Assembly: GCA_905198835.1 (NCBI GenBank)
Contig: CAJKDY010000008.1
Span: 1-64,000, forward strand
Source of the DNA: an uncultured Eubacteriales bacterium
GTDB taxonomy: Bacteria > Bacillota > Clostridia > Oscillospirales > Oscillospiraceae
Length of the DNA: 64,000 nt
Reading direction: 5' to 3'
A program made the translations under genes and the position numbers. Within the stretch, counting starts at the first letter, position 1; every line of letters begins with the position of its first letter. Positions 51,712 to 60,686 of this stretch are shown piece after piece. The notes under the pieces are model-generated. The model was not told the origin of the DNA, ran no database searches, and saw nothing but the letters and a program-made list of their open reading frames with translations.

Positions 51712-52581
51712 ATGAATCGGGATATTCTATCCGTTATTGAAAACCAAATGCCCACCTTTTCCAAGGGCCAGAAGCTCATCGCGAACTATATCCTGCAATC
51801 CTATGACAAAGCCGCCTTTATGACCGCCAGCAAGCTGGGCCAGACGGTGAAGGTCAGCGAATCCACCGTGGTCCGCTTTGCCGCGGAGCTTGGCTATGAC
51901 GGCTACCCCGCCATGCAGCGCACCCTTCAGGAGATGATCCGCAACAAACTCACCTCCGTCCAGCGCATCGAGGTCAGCGACGACCGCATCGGCAGCCACG
52001 ACATTCTCTCCATGGTCATGCACTCGGACATGGATAAGCTGCGCATGACCCTGGAGCAGATCGACCGCGCCCACTTTGAAGGGGCCGTGCAGGACATCGT
52101 CAAGGCCAAGCGCATCTACATCCTGGGCGTCCGCTCCGCCAGCGCCATCGCCACCTTCCTTGCCTTCTACTTCAATCTCATCTTTGACAACGCTACCTTG
52201 GTATCCATCTCCTCCGCCAGCGAGATCTTTGAGCAGCTTCTCCGGGTGGGGCCGGAGGATGTGGTCATCGGCGTCAGCTTCCCCCGCTACTCCAAGCGCA
52301 CGGTGAAGGCCATGGAGTTTGCCCGGGACCGGGGCGCCCAGGTCATCGCCATCACCGACTCCGAGGCCTCTCCCCTCTCCGCCGCCGCCCAGCGGCTGCT
52401 GCTGGCCAAGAGCGACATGGTCTCCTTTGTGGACTCTCTGGTGGCCCCCTTGAGCCTGGTGAACGCCCTTATTGTCGCCATTGCCCGGGTCAAGAAGCAG
52501 GAGCTTTCGGAAAACCTGGAAAAGCTGGAGCATATCTGGGCCGAATATGAGGTCTACGAGACGGTGGAGGACCGGTCTTGA
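51712..52581 (+). CDS. MurR/RpiR family transcriptional regulator
   Basis: A 289-residue regulator. The N-terminal helix-turn-helix (about 1-77) shows FSKGQKLIANYILQSYDKAAFMTASKLGQTVKVSESTVVRFA. A SIS sugar-phosphate domain follows (about 125-260; IYILGVRSASAIATF, VVIGVSFPRYSKRT, AITDSEASPLS). It would sense a phosphosugar. Its operon partners are not sugar genes, so its target is unclear. GGGAGG precedes the ATG. The stop overlaps the next gene's start. Confidence 0.92.
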   Translation: MNRDILSVIENQMPTFSKGQKLIANYILQSYDKAAFMTASKLGQTVKVSESTVVRFAAELGYDGYPAMQRTLQEMIRNKLTSVQRIEVSDDRIGSHDILSMVMHSDMDKLRMTLEQIDRAHFEGAVQDIVKAKRIYILGVRSASAIATFLAFYFNLIFDNATLVSISSASEIFEQLLRVGPEDVVIGVSFPRYSKRTVKAMEFARDRGAQVIAITDSEASPLSAAAQRLLLAKSDMVSFVDSLVAPLSLVNALIVAIARVKKQELSENLEKLEHIWAEYEVYETVEDRS

Positions 52582-53822
52582 CCGGCCACATCGTCGTCAT
52601 CGGCGGCGGCGCGGCGGGCATGATGGCGGCGCTCCTTGCCCGCCAGCAGGGCGCGGCGGTCATCCTTTTGGAGCGCAATCCCAAGCTGGGCCGCAAGCTC
52701 TACATCACCGGCAAGGGCCGCTGTAACGTCACAAACTGCTGCGGCGTAGACCAGGTCCTGGCCGCCATTCCCAGAAACGGCAAGTTTTTATATAGCGCCA
52801 TGTCCACCTTTTCTCCGGCCGATACCATGGCCTTTTTTGAGAGTTTGGGCGTGGCGTTGAAGGTGGAACGGGGCAACCGGGTCTTCCCTGTGTCCGACAA
52901 GTCCTCCGATGTGATCGACGCGCTGTTTTACGCGCTGCGCAAAGCGGGAGTGGAGGTCGTGGAGGCTCGGGCCAAGGCCCTGGAATACAAAGACGGCAAG
53001 GTCTCCGCCGTAATCGCCGACACGGGGGTCTTTCCCTGCGCCGCCGTCATCGTCGCCACCGGCGGGGTCTCCTATCCCGCCACCGGCTCCACCGGCGACG
53101 GCTACGCCCTGGCCCAGGCCGCGGGCCACACTGTCGTCCCGCCCCGGGGGTCGCTGGTCCCTCTGGAGGCAGAGGGCTGCGCCCCCTTGCAGGGGCTGTC
53201 TCTGAAAAACGTCAAGTTGACGGTCCTGAGCCAGAAAAACAAGAGCCTCTTCGCCGACCAGGGCGAGTTGCTTTTTACCCACTTCGGCCTGTCGGGACCG
53301 CTGGTACTGTCCGCCAGCGCCCATCTGCGGCACTTTGACCGGGAGCGCTACACCGCCCACATCGACCTCAAGCCCGCTTTGGACCTGGCCCAACTGGAGG
53401 CACGCATGGTGCGGGATCTGGCAGACTACGCCAACCGGGACATGGCCAACTACGCCCTCACGCTGGTCCCCCGGCTCCTGGCCCCCGTGGTGCTGGAACG
53501 CGCCGGCATCCCGGAGCATCTGAAGCTCAATTCTCTGACCAAAGAGGCCCGCCGGGGTCTCTGCCAGACCTTGAAGGACCTGGCATTCCCCATTCTGGGA
53601 CCAAGGCCGGTGGAGGAGGCCATCGTCACCACCGGTGGGGTCAGCGTCAAGGAAGTCGATCCCAAAACGATGGCGTCCAAGCTGGTGGAAAACCTCTACT
53701 TCGCCGGAGAGGTGCTGGACGTAGACGGCTATACCGGCGGGTTTAATCTGCAGATCGCCTGGGCCACCGGCCACGCCGCCGGGACCCACGCCGGACAAGC
53801 CTGGAAAGGAGCAACGCCATGA
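52578..53822 (+). CDS. HI0933/BaiN-type FAD-dependent oxidoreductase
   Basis: A 414-residue flavoprotein of the HI0933/YhiN/BaiN family. The FAD motif IVVIGGGAAGMMAALLA begins at residue 5, KLYITGKGRCNVTN is the family hallmark, and the end GEVLDVDGYTGGFNLQIAWATGHAAG closes the FAD site. One relative, BaiN, has been linked to bile-acid reduction, but most members are unassigned; its place next to cmk is a conserved housekeeping setting in Clostridia, so no bile-acid role is claimed. It begins with TTG overlapping the regulator's stop codon. Confidence 0.9.
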   Translation: MTGHIVVIGGGAAGMMAALLARQQGAAVILLERNPKLGRKLYITGKGRCNVTNCCGVDQVLAAIPRNGKFLYSAMSTFSPADTMAFFESLGVALKVERGNRVFPVSDKSSDVIDALFYALRKAGVEVVEARAKALEYKDGKVSAVIADTGVFPCAAVIVATGGVSYPATGSTGDGYALAQAAGHTVVPPRGSLVPLEAEGCAPLQGLSLKNVKLTVLSQKNKSLFADQGELLFTHFGLSGPLVLSASAHLRHFDRERYTAHIDLKPALDLAQLEARMVRDLADYANRDMANYALTLVPRLLAPVVLERAGIPEHLKLNSLTKEARRGLCQTLKDLAFPILGPRPVEEAIVTTGGVSVKEVDPKTMASKLVENLYFAGEVLDVDGYTGGFNLQIAWATGHAAGTHAGQAWKGATP

Positions 53823-54496
53823 CCTACCGCGCCATCGCCATCGACGGCCCCTCCGGGGCCGGCAAGTCCACCCTGGCCAAACGCCTGGCCAAGGAGCTGG
53901 GCTTTTTGTATGTAGACACCGGCGCCATCTACCGCACCGTGGGTCTGGCGGCTCTGCGCCAGGGCGTGGCCCCGGGAGACGAGGCGGGGGTCCTGCCCCT
54001 TTTGCCCAGTCTCGCCATTACCACCGCCTACGCCGACGACGGCCTTCAGCATATGTATCTGCAAGGCGAGGACGTCACCGAGGCCATCCGCCAGCACGCC
54101 GTCTCCGACGCCGCCAGCCAGGTCTCGGCCATTCCAGGCGTTCGGGATTTCCTGCTGGAAATGCAGCGGCGCTTTGCTTTGGAACACAATGTGATCATGG
54201 ATGGCCGGGACATCGGCACGGTAGTGCTCCCCGGCGCGGCGCTGAAGGTCTTCCTCACTGCCCAGCCTGAGGTCCGGGCCCGCAGGCGCTATGAAGAGCT
54301 GCTGGCCCGGGGCCAGCAGGCGGAATATGCCTCGGTCCTCCAGGACGTGCTGGATCGGGATTGGCGGGACTCCCACCGCGCAGCGGCGCCTCTGAGGCAG
54401 GCCCGGGACGCGGTGGTGGTGGATACCACCGATCTGGATCTGGACGGAAGTTTTGGAGCGCTGATCGATCTGGCAAAGGAGCGGCTTGGACTATGA
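53819..54496 (+). CDS. cmk: Cytidylate kinase
   Basis: A 225-residue kinase converting CMP and dCMP to diphosphates. The Walker A loop IDGPSGAGKST is at 8-18 (K16), the GFLYVDTGAIYRT substrate segment follows, and MDGRDIGTVVLPGA is the CMP-binding hallmark. It overlaps both neighbouring genes by four bases. The order cmk-plsC-ispH/S1 is typical of Clostridia. Confidence 0.96.
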   Translation: MTYRAIAIDGPSGAGKSTLAKRLAKELGFLYVDTGAIYRTVGLAALRQGVAPGDEAGVLPLLPSLAITTAYADDGLQHMYLQGEDVTEAIRQHAVSDAASQVSAIPGVRDFLLEMQRRFALEHNVIMDGRDIGTVVLPGAALKVFLTAQPEVRARRRYEELLARGQQAEYASVLQDVLDRDWRDSHRAAAPLRQARDAVVVDTTDLDLDGSFGALIDLAKERLGL

Positions 54497-55089
54497 GTGA
54501 ATTTTGGTTTCGCGTATTTTACGCCATTGTCTGGCCCTTTTTTACCCTGGTCCATCCCCGGAAGGTAGTGGGGCTGGAGAATATCCCCCAGGGCGGCTGT
54601 CTGCTGTGCGGCAACCACACCCGGTACTCTGACCCCCTCTTCATCGTCTTCTCCCTGGGCCGCAAACGCCACCCCTACATCATGGCCAAGGCCGAGCTTT
54701 TGCATATGCCCGTGGCGGGCTGGATGTTCAAGAAGGTGGGCTGTATCCCTGTGGAGCGGGGCAAGTCGGATGTGAAGGCCATCAAGGAGTGTATGCGCAT
54801 CCTCAAGGACGGCGGCAAGCTGCTGATGTTCCCCGAGGGCACCCGGGTCAAGGGCGGCGCCGACCATGAGGCCAAGACGGGCGCCGCTATGCTCTCGGTG
54901 CGGACGGGAGTCCCCATCGTACCGGTCTATGTGCCGCCCCGGCTTGGCTGGTTCCGCCGGACCACCATCACCTTTGGGGAGGCCTACACGCCCCAGATCG
55001 GCCACGACGGCAAACCCACCGCCGAGGATTACCAGCCCATTGCCGACGACCTCCTGGCGCGCATCAAGGCCCTGGCGGAGGCTACATAA
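54493..55089 (+). CDS. plsC: 1-acyl-sn-glycerol-3-phosphate acyltransferase
   Basis: A 198-residue membrane-associated acyltransferase. NHTRYSD (H42, D47) is the catalytic HX4D motif, FPEGTR, near residue 115, binds the phosphate, and VPIVPVYV is the fourth motif. It makes phosphatidic acid from lysophosphatidic acid. An N-terminal hydrophobic stretch (about 8-20) contacts the membrane. The ATG overlaps the cmk stop codon; a longer upstream reading in this frame lies inside cmk and is not used. Confidence 0.93.
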   Translation: MSEFWFRVFYAIVWPFFTLVHPRKVVGLENIPQGGCLLCGNHTRYSDPLFIVFSLGRKRHPYIMAKAELLHMPVAGWMFKKVGCIPVERGKSDVKAIKECMRILKDGGKLLMFPEGTRVKGGADHEAKTGAAMLSVRTGVPIVPVYVPPRLGWFRRTTITFGEAYTPQIGHDGKPTAEDYQPIADDLLARIKALAEAT

Positions 55090-55165
55090 TGGACATGGTC
55101 TTGGCAAGATCCGCTGGCTTTTTATGCTCGCTCCACCCAACCGGTTGCTTGTTGGAGGGCTTCTT

Positions 55166-57208
55166 ATGAACGTGACCCTGGCCAAGACCGCTGGCTTTTG
55201 TTACGGCGTGCGCCGGGCGGTAGACATGGCCCAGACCCTGGCGGCTTCTGGCAGGCCCTGCGCCATGCTGGGCCCTATCATTCACAACGACCACGTCATC
55301 GCCCAGCTTCAGCGCCAGGGCATGGCCCTTTGCCAGTCCCTGGACGACCTGCCAGCGAACGCTACGGTGCTGCTGCGCTCCCACGGCGAGCCTCAGCGAG
55401 TCTATGAGGCCCTGGAGCAGGGCGGCTGGGAGGTCGCCGACGCGGTCTGTCCCAACGTCCGGCGCATCCACGACCTGGTCCGTCAGGCCGGACAAGAGGG
55501 GCGCATCCCCCTGATCGTGGGCACGCCCAGCCATCCCGAGGTCCGGGCCATTGCGGGCTGGTGTTCTTCCTCTGTTGTGGTAGAAGGGCTGGAAGGCCTT
55601 GAAAAATGGCTCAGCGAGGACAAAAACCGCCAAAATCTGCCGCTGACTATGGTATCCCAGACCACCGCCATCCCCAGCCAATGGAAAACTTGCGTAGAAT
55701 TTGCAAAAAAGGTGTGTACAAATCTCAAAATCTTTGATACAATATGTAACGCTACCTGCCAGCGGCAAAAAGAGGCTGCGGAGCTGGCCGCCCAATGCGA
55801 CGCCATGATCGTCATCGGCGACCCCAAAAGCTCCAATACCAAGCGCCTCGCCCAGCTTTGCCGCGCGCAATGCGGACTTGTGGTACAGCTCACCCAGGCC
55901 GCGGAGTTGGACCCATCTCAATTTTCCGGGATGGCCAAGGTAGGCATCACCGCGGGCGCTTCCACACCCGGGTGGATAATAAAGGAGGTCTATGACACAA
56001 TGAGCGACGAGAACAACATGATTGAGATCGAGGAATCCTTCGAGGAAATGCTGGAGAAATCGATCAAAACTTTGCATACGGGGGATAAGGTAACGGGCAT
56101 CGTCACAGAGATCAGCCCCACGGAAGTCTCTGTGGACCTGGGCACCAAGCACGCAGCGTATATTCCGCTGGACCAGTTGACCGACGACCCTGAGGCCAAG
56201 GTGGAAGACCTGGTCAAGGTGGGTCAGGAGATCGAGGTATTCGTGGTCCGGGTCAACGACGGCGAGGGCGTTGTCACCCTCTCCAAGAAGAAGCTGGACA
56301 GTGTCAAGAGCTGGGAAGACATTGAAAACGCTGTGGACGACAAGTCCATCCTGGAGGGTATCATCACCGAGGAAAATAAGGGCGGCATCGTGGCCAGCGT
56401 GCGAGGCGTTCGGGTATTCATCCCCGCCTCTCAGTCCGGCCAGCCCCGGGGCGCCGATCTGAGCCAGATGCTCAAGAAGAAGGTCCGCCTTCGCATCACC
56501 GAGGTGGATAGCCACCGTCGCCGCGTGGTGGGTTCCATCCGCGCTGTGGAGCAGGAGGAGCGCGACGCCAAGGCCGCCGAGGTGTGGGACAGCATCGAGG
56601 TGGGCAAGCGTTACGACGGCGTGGTGAAATCCCTGGTGAACTACGGCGCCTTTGTGGACATCGGCGGCGTGGACGGCATGGTCCATATCTCCGAGCTCTC
56701 CTGGTCGCGCATCAAGCACCCCTCCGAGGTGGTCAACGTGGGCGACAGCGTCAACGTGTACGTCCTCTCCTTCGACAAGGAAAAGCACAAGATCTCCCTG
56801 GGCATGAAGGACCACAGCCAGGATCCCTGGGCCCAGTTCGTGGAGAAGTACGACGTGGGCAGCGTAGTCACCGCCAAGGTGGTCAAGCTCATGACCTTCG
56901 GCGCCTTTGCCGAGGTCCTGCCCGGCGTGGACGGTCTGATCCACATCTCCCAGCTCTCCGACCATCGGGTGGAGAAGCCTGAGGACGTGGTCAGCGAGGG
57001 CCAGGAGGTCACTGTGATGATCACCGCCATCGACAAGGAGAACAAGAAGATCTCCCTGTCCATCCGCGCTCTCATGGAGGAGGCCCAGGCCGCTGAAGCT
57101 GCTGAGGCCGCCGAGAAGAGCATGGAGCCCGACGAGGTGGTCGCCTCCGCCGACGGCGACGCCACCACCGTGGCCCCCGCCTTTGAGGAGCCCGCCACCG
57201 AGGAGTAA
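55166..57208 (+). CDS. ispH-rpsA: IspH / ribosomal protein S1 fusion
   Basis: A 680-residue bifunctional protein. Residues 1-278 are 4-hydroxy-3-methylbut-2-enyl diphosphate reductase, the last enzyme of the MEP isoprenoid pathway, with the 4Fe-4S ligands C12, C95 and C194. Residues 279-680 hold four S1 RNA-binding repeats (starting near 300, 390, 475 and 560; VKSLVNYGAFVDIGGVDGMVHISELSW in the third), then an acidic Ala/Glu tail. This fusion is known from many Clostridia. AAAGGAGG (55981-55988) lies inside the gene before an in-frame ATG at 56000, which could start a separate S1 protein. TTGGAGG precedes the main ATG. Confidence 0.93.
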   Translation: MNVTLAKTAGFCYGVRRAVDMAQTLAASGRPCAMLGPIIHNDHVIAQLQRQGMALCQSLDDLPANATVLLRSHGEPQRVYEALEQGGWEVADAVCPNVRRIHDLVRQAGQEGRIPLIVGTPSHPEVRAIAGWCSSSVVVEGLEGLEKWLSEDKNRQNLPLTMVSQTTAIPSQWKTCVEFAKKVCTNLKIFDTICNATCQRQKEAAELAAQCDAMIVIGDPKSSNTKRLAQLCRAQCGLVVQLTQAAELDPSQFSGMAKVGITAGASTPGWIIKEVYDTMSDENNMIEIEESFEEMLEKSIKTLHTGDKVTGIVTEISPTEVSVDLGTKHAAYIPLDQLTDDPEAKVEDLVKVGQEIEVFVVRVNDGEGVVTLSKKKLDSVKSWEDIENAVDDKSILEGIITEENKGGIVASVRGVRVFIPASQSGQPRGADLSQMLKKKVRLRITEVDSHRRRVVGSIRAVEQEERDAKAAEVWDSIEVGKRYDGVVKSLVNYGAFVDIGGVDGMVHISELSWSRIKHPSEVVNVGDSVNVYVLSFDKEKHKISLGMKDHSQDPWAQFVEKYDVGSVVTAKVVKLMTFGAFAEVLPGVDGLIHISQLSDHRVEKPEDVVSEGQEVTVMITAIDKENKKISLSIRALMEEAQAAEAAEAAEKSMEPDEVVASADGDATTVAPAFEEPATEE

Positions 57209-57237
57209 AGCTCCCGGGGTCAACCAAGAAATGATCT

Positions 57238-57272
57238 GTGGGCACGCCCGTGCCGGGCGTGCCCACTTATTT
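57238..57272 (+). terminator. Intrinsic terminator after ispH-S1
   Basis: A perfect 12-bp stem (57238-57249 with 57255-57266), GTGCC loop and TTATTTTGT tail lie just before the helicase gene, which therefore depends on read-through or on a promoter I could not find. Confidence 0.8.
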
Positions 57273-57306
57273 TGTGTATCCACACGCGAAAAAGGAGGAA
57301 TTGGGG

Positions 57307-59898
57307 ATGCTGCTTGAAAAAGACGCCGTGGCGTTCTGCCGGCTCCGCCGCCAGGCCATCGCCCTGGACTATCCGCAGCTGAACCCCCAGCAGCTGGAGG
57401 GTGTGCTGACGACCCAAGGACCGCTGCTGCTGCTGGCCGGCGCGGGCAGCGGCAAGACCACCGTACTCATTCAGCGCATCGCCAACCTCATCACCTATGG
57501 CCGTGGCTCGGACTCGGACGATGTGCCGAGCTGGGTCACGGTGGAGGACCTGGCCTTTTTGAAGGCCTATGTGGAAAGCGGCGGCCAGGAGGACCGCACC
57601 CGGATGCGGTCCCTCTGCGCTTTGGAGCCCGCCGCGCCCTGGTCCATTCTGGCCATCACCTTTACCAACAAGGCTGCCGGCGAGCTAAAGGACCGTCTGG
57701 CCGCCAAGCTGGGAGACGACCTGGCCCAGGACGTGTGGGCCGCCACCTTCCACTCCGCCTGCCTTCGTATCCTGCGCCGGGACATCGACAAGCTGGGCTT
57801 TGACAGTTCCTTCACCATCTACGACACCGACGATTCCCTGCGGGTCATCAAGGATATCCTGAAGTCCAAGAACATGGACGATAAAATTTTCGCGCCCCGA
57901 GCCATCCTGGGTCAGATCTCCAAGGCCAAGGACCAGGAGCTGCTGGCCGGCGACTATGCTAGCCGGCAGAAGAAGACGGGAGACGTCTATCTGATAAAGA
58001 CCGCCGAGGTCTATACCGAGTATCAAAAGCGGCTGTGGGACGCGGGGGCGCTGGACTTTGACGACCTCATTTTGCACACCGTGCGGCTGCTGGAGCAGCA
58101 TGAGGACGTGCGGGAATACTATCAAAACAAGTTCCGCTATGTCCTCATCGACGAGTATCAGGATACCAACGCCCTGCAGTACCGGCTGGCTTCGCTGCTG
58201 GCGGGCAAGTGGGAAAACATCTGCGTGGTAGGCGACGACGACCAGTCCATCTACCGCTTCCGGGGCGCCACCATCGAGAATATCCTGTCCTTCGAGAGCC
58301 AGTACAAGGGAGCTCGGGTCATCCGCCTGGAGCAGAACTACCGCTCCACCGGGCACATCCTGGACGCCTCCAACGCCGTGATCGCCAACAACCTGGGCCG
58401 GAAGGGCAAGAAGCTGTGGACCCAGCACGACCAGGGGGAAAAGGTCCATCACTACACCGCCATGAACGAGTCCGACGAGGCCCAGTTCGTGGCCTCCCGG
58501 GTGTTGGACGGCGTGGCTCAGGGCGCCCACTTCAAGGACTTTGCCGTGCTCTACCGCATGAACGCCCAGTCCAACCAGATCGAAAACGCCATGAAACGAA
58601 ACGGTATCCCCTACCGCATCTACGGCGGCACCCGGTTCTTTGACCGGGCCGAGGTCAAGGATATGCTGGCCTACCTCTTTGTCCTTCATAACCCCGCCGA
58701 CGATCTGCGGCTGCTGCGCATCATCAACAACCCGCCCCGGGGCATTGGCGCCACCACCCTGGACCGGGCCCAGGCCATCGCGGAGACCCAGGGTGTGTCT
58801 CTATGGCAGGTGATCTCCCGGGCCGCGGACTACCCCGAGCTGATGAAGGCCCAGAGTAAGCTCGCCGACTTCACCCGATTGATGACCGAACTCCATGGGC
58901 TGCTGGACACCATGCCCCTTAATGACTTCTACGAAGAGTTGATCGCTAAAACCGGCTACGCCGTGATGCTGGAGAGCAAGAACACCGTAGAGGACGCCAC
59001 CCGGCTGGAAAACGTCCGAGAGCTGCTGACTTCCATCAACGGCTATCTGGAGCAGGACCCGGAAAATGCCACGCTGGCGGGCTTTTTGGACGAGATCTCC
59101 CTCTACACCACTCTGGACGACGGCGAGGCGGGCGAGGACTGCGTGTCCATGATGACCATGCACTCGGCCAAGGGGCTGGAGTTTCCCACGGTCTTTTTGG
59201 TGGGCATGGAGGACGGGGTCTTCCCCGGCATCCGCTCCATCGGCAACGCCGATGAGATGGAGGAGGAGCGGCGGCTTTGCTATGTGGCCATGACCCGGGC
59301 CAAGGAAAAACTCTATCTGGCCTCGGCCTCCCAGCGGATGCTCTTTGGCCACACCACCTGCAACCAGCCCTCCCGGTTCGTCCGGGAGATCCCACCGGAG
59401 TACGTAGAGCGCAGCGGCAAGGAGTTTTTGTTCCACCGGGATCCCCTGGAGGACTGGTCCTCGGCCACCGTGGAGCGGAGTCCGGACCGCCCGGCCCGCA
59501 GTTCAAGTTACTCCGACAGCCCCTTTGCCTCCCCCTTCTCGGGCAAGTATAGCCCCGGCGGCAGCCGAAAGACGGCCACAGGCACCTTCCGGGAGTACGG
59601 CTTTGACGAGGACGCGGGGGGCTCGGTGGGGGTATTCACCAAGGGCCGCCGGCCCGCCTCCGCCGCCACGGTGTCCACCGGGCGGACCACGGCGGCCAAG
59701 GAACCCAAGGCGGCCTCTCCCCTGCCCGATTTCAATGTGGGCGACCAGGTCCAGCACACCGCCTTTGGCCACGGTCTGATCCTCGCCGTCAAGCCCATGG
59801 GGGGCGACGCGTTGATCGAGATCGCCTTTGACAGCGTGGGCACCAAGCGGCTGATGCTGAAATCCGCCGCGGAGCATATGACGAAGCGCGACCCGTAG
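57307..59898 (+). CDS. pcrA: UvrD/PcrA family ATP-dependent DNA helicase
   Basis: An 863-residue superfamily 1A helicase unwinding DNA 3' to 5' in repair and replication restart. Walker A LLLAGAGSGKTT (K50), AITFTNKAA, Walker B VLIDEYQDT (D282, E283), GDDDQSIYRFRGA, EQNYRS, TMHSAKGLEF and VAMTRAKEKLYL are all present. An insertion of about 40 residues (70-110) separates motifs I and Ia. The C-terminal end (about 810-860) is a Tudor-like KVGDQVQHTAFGHG-type domain that binds RNA polymerase in PcrA. AAAGGAGG lies eight bases before this ATG; an earlier GTG lies in the terminator. Confidence 0.93.
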   Translation: MLLEKDAVAFCRLRRQAIALDYPQLNPQQLEGVLTTQGPLLLLAGAGSGKTTVLIQRIANLITYGRGSDSDDVPSWVTVEDLAFLKAYVESGGQEDRTRMRSLCALEPAAPWSILAITFTNKAAGELKDRLAAKLGDDLAQDVWAATFHSACLRILRRDIDKLGFDSSFTIYDTDDSLRVIKDILKSKNMDDKIFAPRAILGQISKAKDQELLAGDYASRQKKTGDVYLIKTAEVYTEYQKRLWDAGALDFDDLILHTVRLLEQHEDVREYYQNKFRYVLIDEYQDTNALQYRLASLLAGKWENICVVGDDDQSIYRFRGATIENILSFESQYKGARVIRLEQNYRSTGHILDASNAVIANNLGRKGKKLWTQHDQGEKVHHYTAMNESDEAQFVASRVLDGVAQGAHFKDFAVLYRMNAQSNQIENAMKRNGIPYRIYGGTRFFDRAEVKDMLAYLFVLHNPADDLRLLRIINNPPRGIGATTLDRAQAIAETQGVSLWQVISRAADYPELMKAQSKLADFTRLMTELHGLLDTMPLNDFYEELIAKTGYAVMLESKNTVEDATRLENVRELLTSINGYLEQDPENATLAGFLDEISLYTTLDDGEAGEDCVSMMTMHSAKGLEFPTVFLVGMEDGVFPGIRSIGNADEMEEERRLCYVAMTRAKEKLYLASASQRMLFGHTTCNQPSRFVREIPPEYVERSGKEFLFHRDPLEDWSSATVERSPDRPARSSSYSDSPFASPFSGKYSPGGSRKTATGTFREYGFDEDAGGSVGVFTKGRRPASAATVSTGRTTAAKEPKAASPLPDFNVGDQVQHTAFGHGLILAVKPMGGDALIEIAFDSVGTKRLMLKSAAEHMTKRDP

Positions 59899-60018
59899 GC
59901 GGGCCCCGGCGGATGGACCGGAGCGAGGGCGAGCGCAGGGGCCGCAGGCCCCGGAGACCAGCCCGAGTCGGAGAGGAGCCGCCGGGAAAAGCCCGCCCAA
60001 CGGGAGCGTGACATGAAA

Positions 60019-60048
60019 AAGGCGTAAAGGAAAGCTCCTTTACGCCTT
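60019..60048 (-). terminator. Intrinsic terminator overlapping the end of the glycosylase gene
   Basis: A 13-bp stem (60019-60031 with 60036-60048) has a loop of four bases. On the minus strand it is followed by TTTTTC. It includes the stop codon of the glycosylase gene and may also stop the convergent helicase transcript. The 120 bases before it are GC-rich and hold no gene I can support. Confidence 0.8.
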
Positions 60049-60630
60049 GATCTGAAACCGCCAGGGGAAGTCCCTGGCCTCCTCCGCGTAATCCACGCCG
60101 ATCCTGGGGCCGCAGTGTATTTCCCCCACCGGCCCCTGCCGGGGCAGGACGTAGAGGGGCGGCGTCAGCAGGTCGTGGCCGTTCAGTCCCCTATCAAGGG
60201 CCATGGCCTTACAGACCTTGCCGGGGCCGTTGAGGAAGTTTTTGCGCTGGTAGGCCGTCATCGCCTCCAGACTCGTTCCAAAACGCAGCCGGGCCATGGT
60301 CTGGGCCCCCTCCAGAGGCTCGATGGCCCGGATCAGCACCGCCGCGGGCTCGCCGGCTGCCTCGGTCACGAAGTTGAGGCAGGTATACATCCCATAGATG
60401 AGATACAAATAGGCGGTGCCCGGCTGGGCGAAGAGGGTCTCGGTCCGGGGGGTACGCTTATACTGATAGGCGTGGCAGGCCTTGTCGCAACGGCCAATGT
60501 AGGCCTCGGTCTCCGTAATGCGGCCCAGGAGCCGCTCCCCCTCATATTCCCGGACCATGACGCAGCCCAGCAGGTCCCGGGCCACCGTCAGAGTATCCCG
60601 GCCATAAAAATTCCGTTTCAGGCACTCCAT
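60040..60630 (-). CDS. DNA-3-methyladenine glycosylase (AAG/MPG type)
   Basis: A 196-residue base-excision repair enzyme that removes alkylated and deaminated purines. The family pattern is clear: ARDLLGCVMVRE, GRITETEAYIG with the catalytic Glu, YLYLIYGMYTCLNFVT, AVLIRAIEPLEG, and LNGPGKVCKAM. The ATG eight bases after GAGG was preferred to a GTG three codons earlier. A single gene with its own promoter and terminator. Confidence 0.94.
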   Translation of the reverse strand: MECLKRNFYGRDTLTVARDLLGCVMVREYEGERLLGRITETEAYIGRCDKACHAYQYKRTPRTETLFAQPGTAYLYLIYGMYTCLNFVTEAAGEPAAVLIRAIEPLEGAQTMARLRFGTSLEAMTAYQRKNFLNGPGKVCKAMALDRGLNGHDLLTPPLYVLPRQGPVGEIHCGPRIGVDYAEEARDFPWRFQIKA

Positions 60631-60654
60631 CGCTGTCACCTCACTTTATCTTTC

Positions 60655-60683
60655 ATCATATCAATGCTCAAAGGAGAAGTCAA
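60655..60683 (-). promoter_or_regulatory. Promoter of the glycosylase gene
   Basis: On the minus strand TTGACT (5/6) and TATGAT (5/6) are 17 bases apart, 24 bases before the start. The -35 overlaps the ribosome site of the divergent transporter gene. Confidence 0.7.
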
Positions 60684-60686
60684 GCC

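Noticed and set aside
52578..53822. A bile-acid dehydroxylation role for the BaiN-type oxidoreductase
   Set aside because: No other bai-like genes are present, and the gene sits in a conserved cmk-plsC housekeeping group.
55166..57208. The idea that IspH joined to S1 is a sequencing or assembly fault
   Set aside because: The fusion is known from many Clostridia, and both parts are complete with intact key residues.
55082..57283. A 733-codon minus-strand frame opposite ispH-S1
   Set aside because: It lies opposite clear IspH and S1 domains, is His/Gly/Leu-rich and has no ribosome site.
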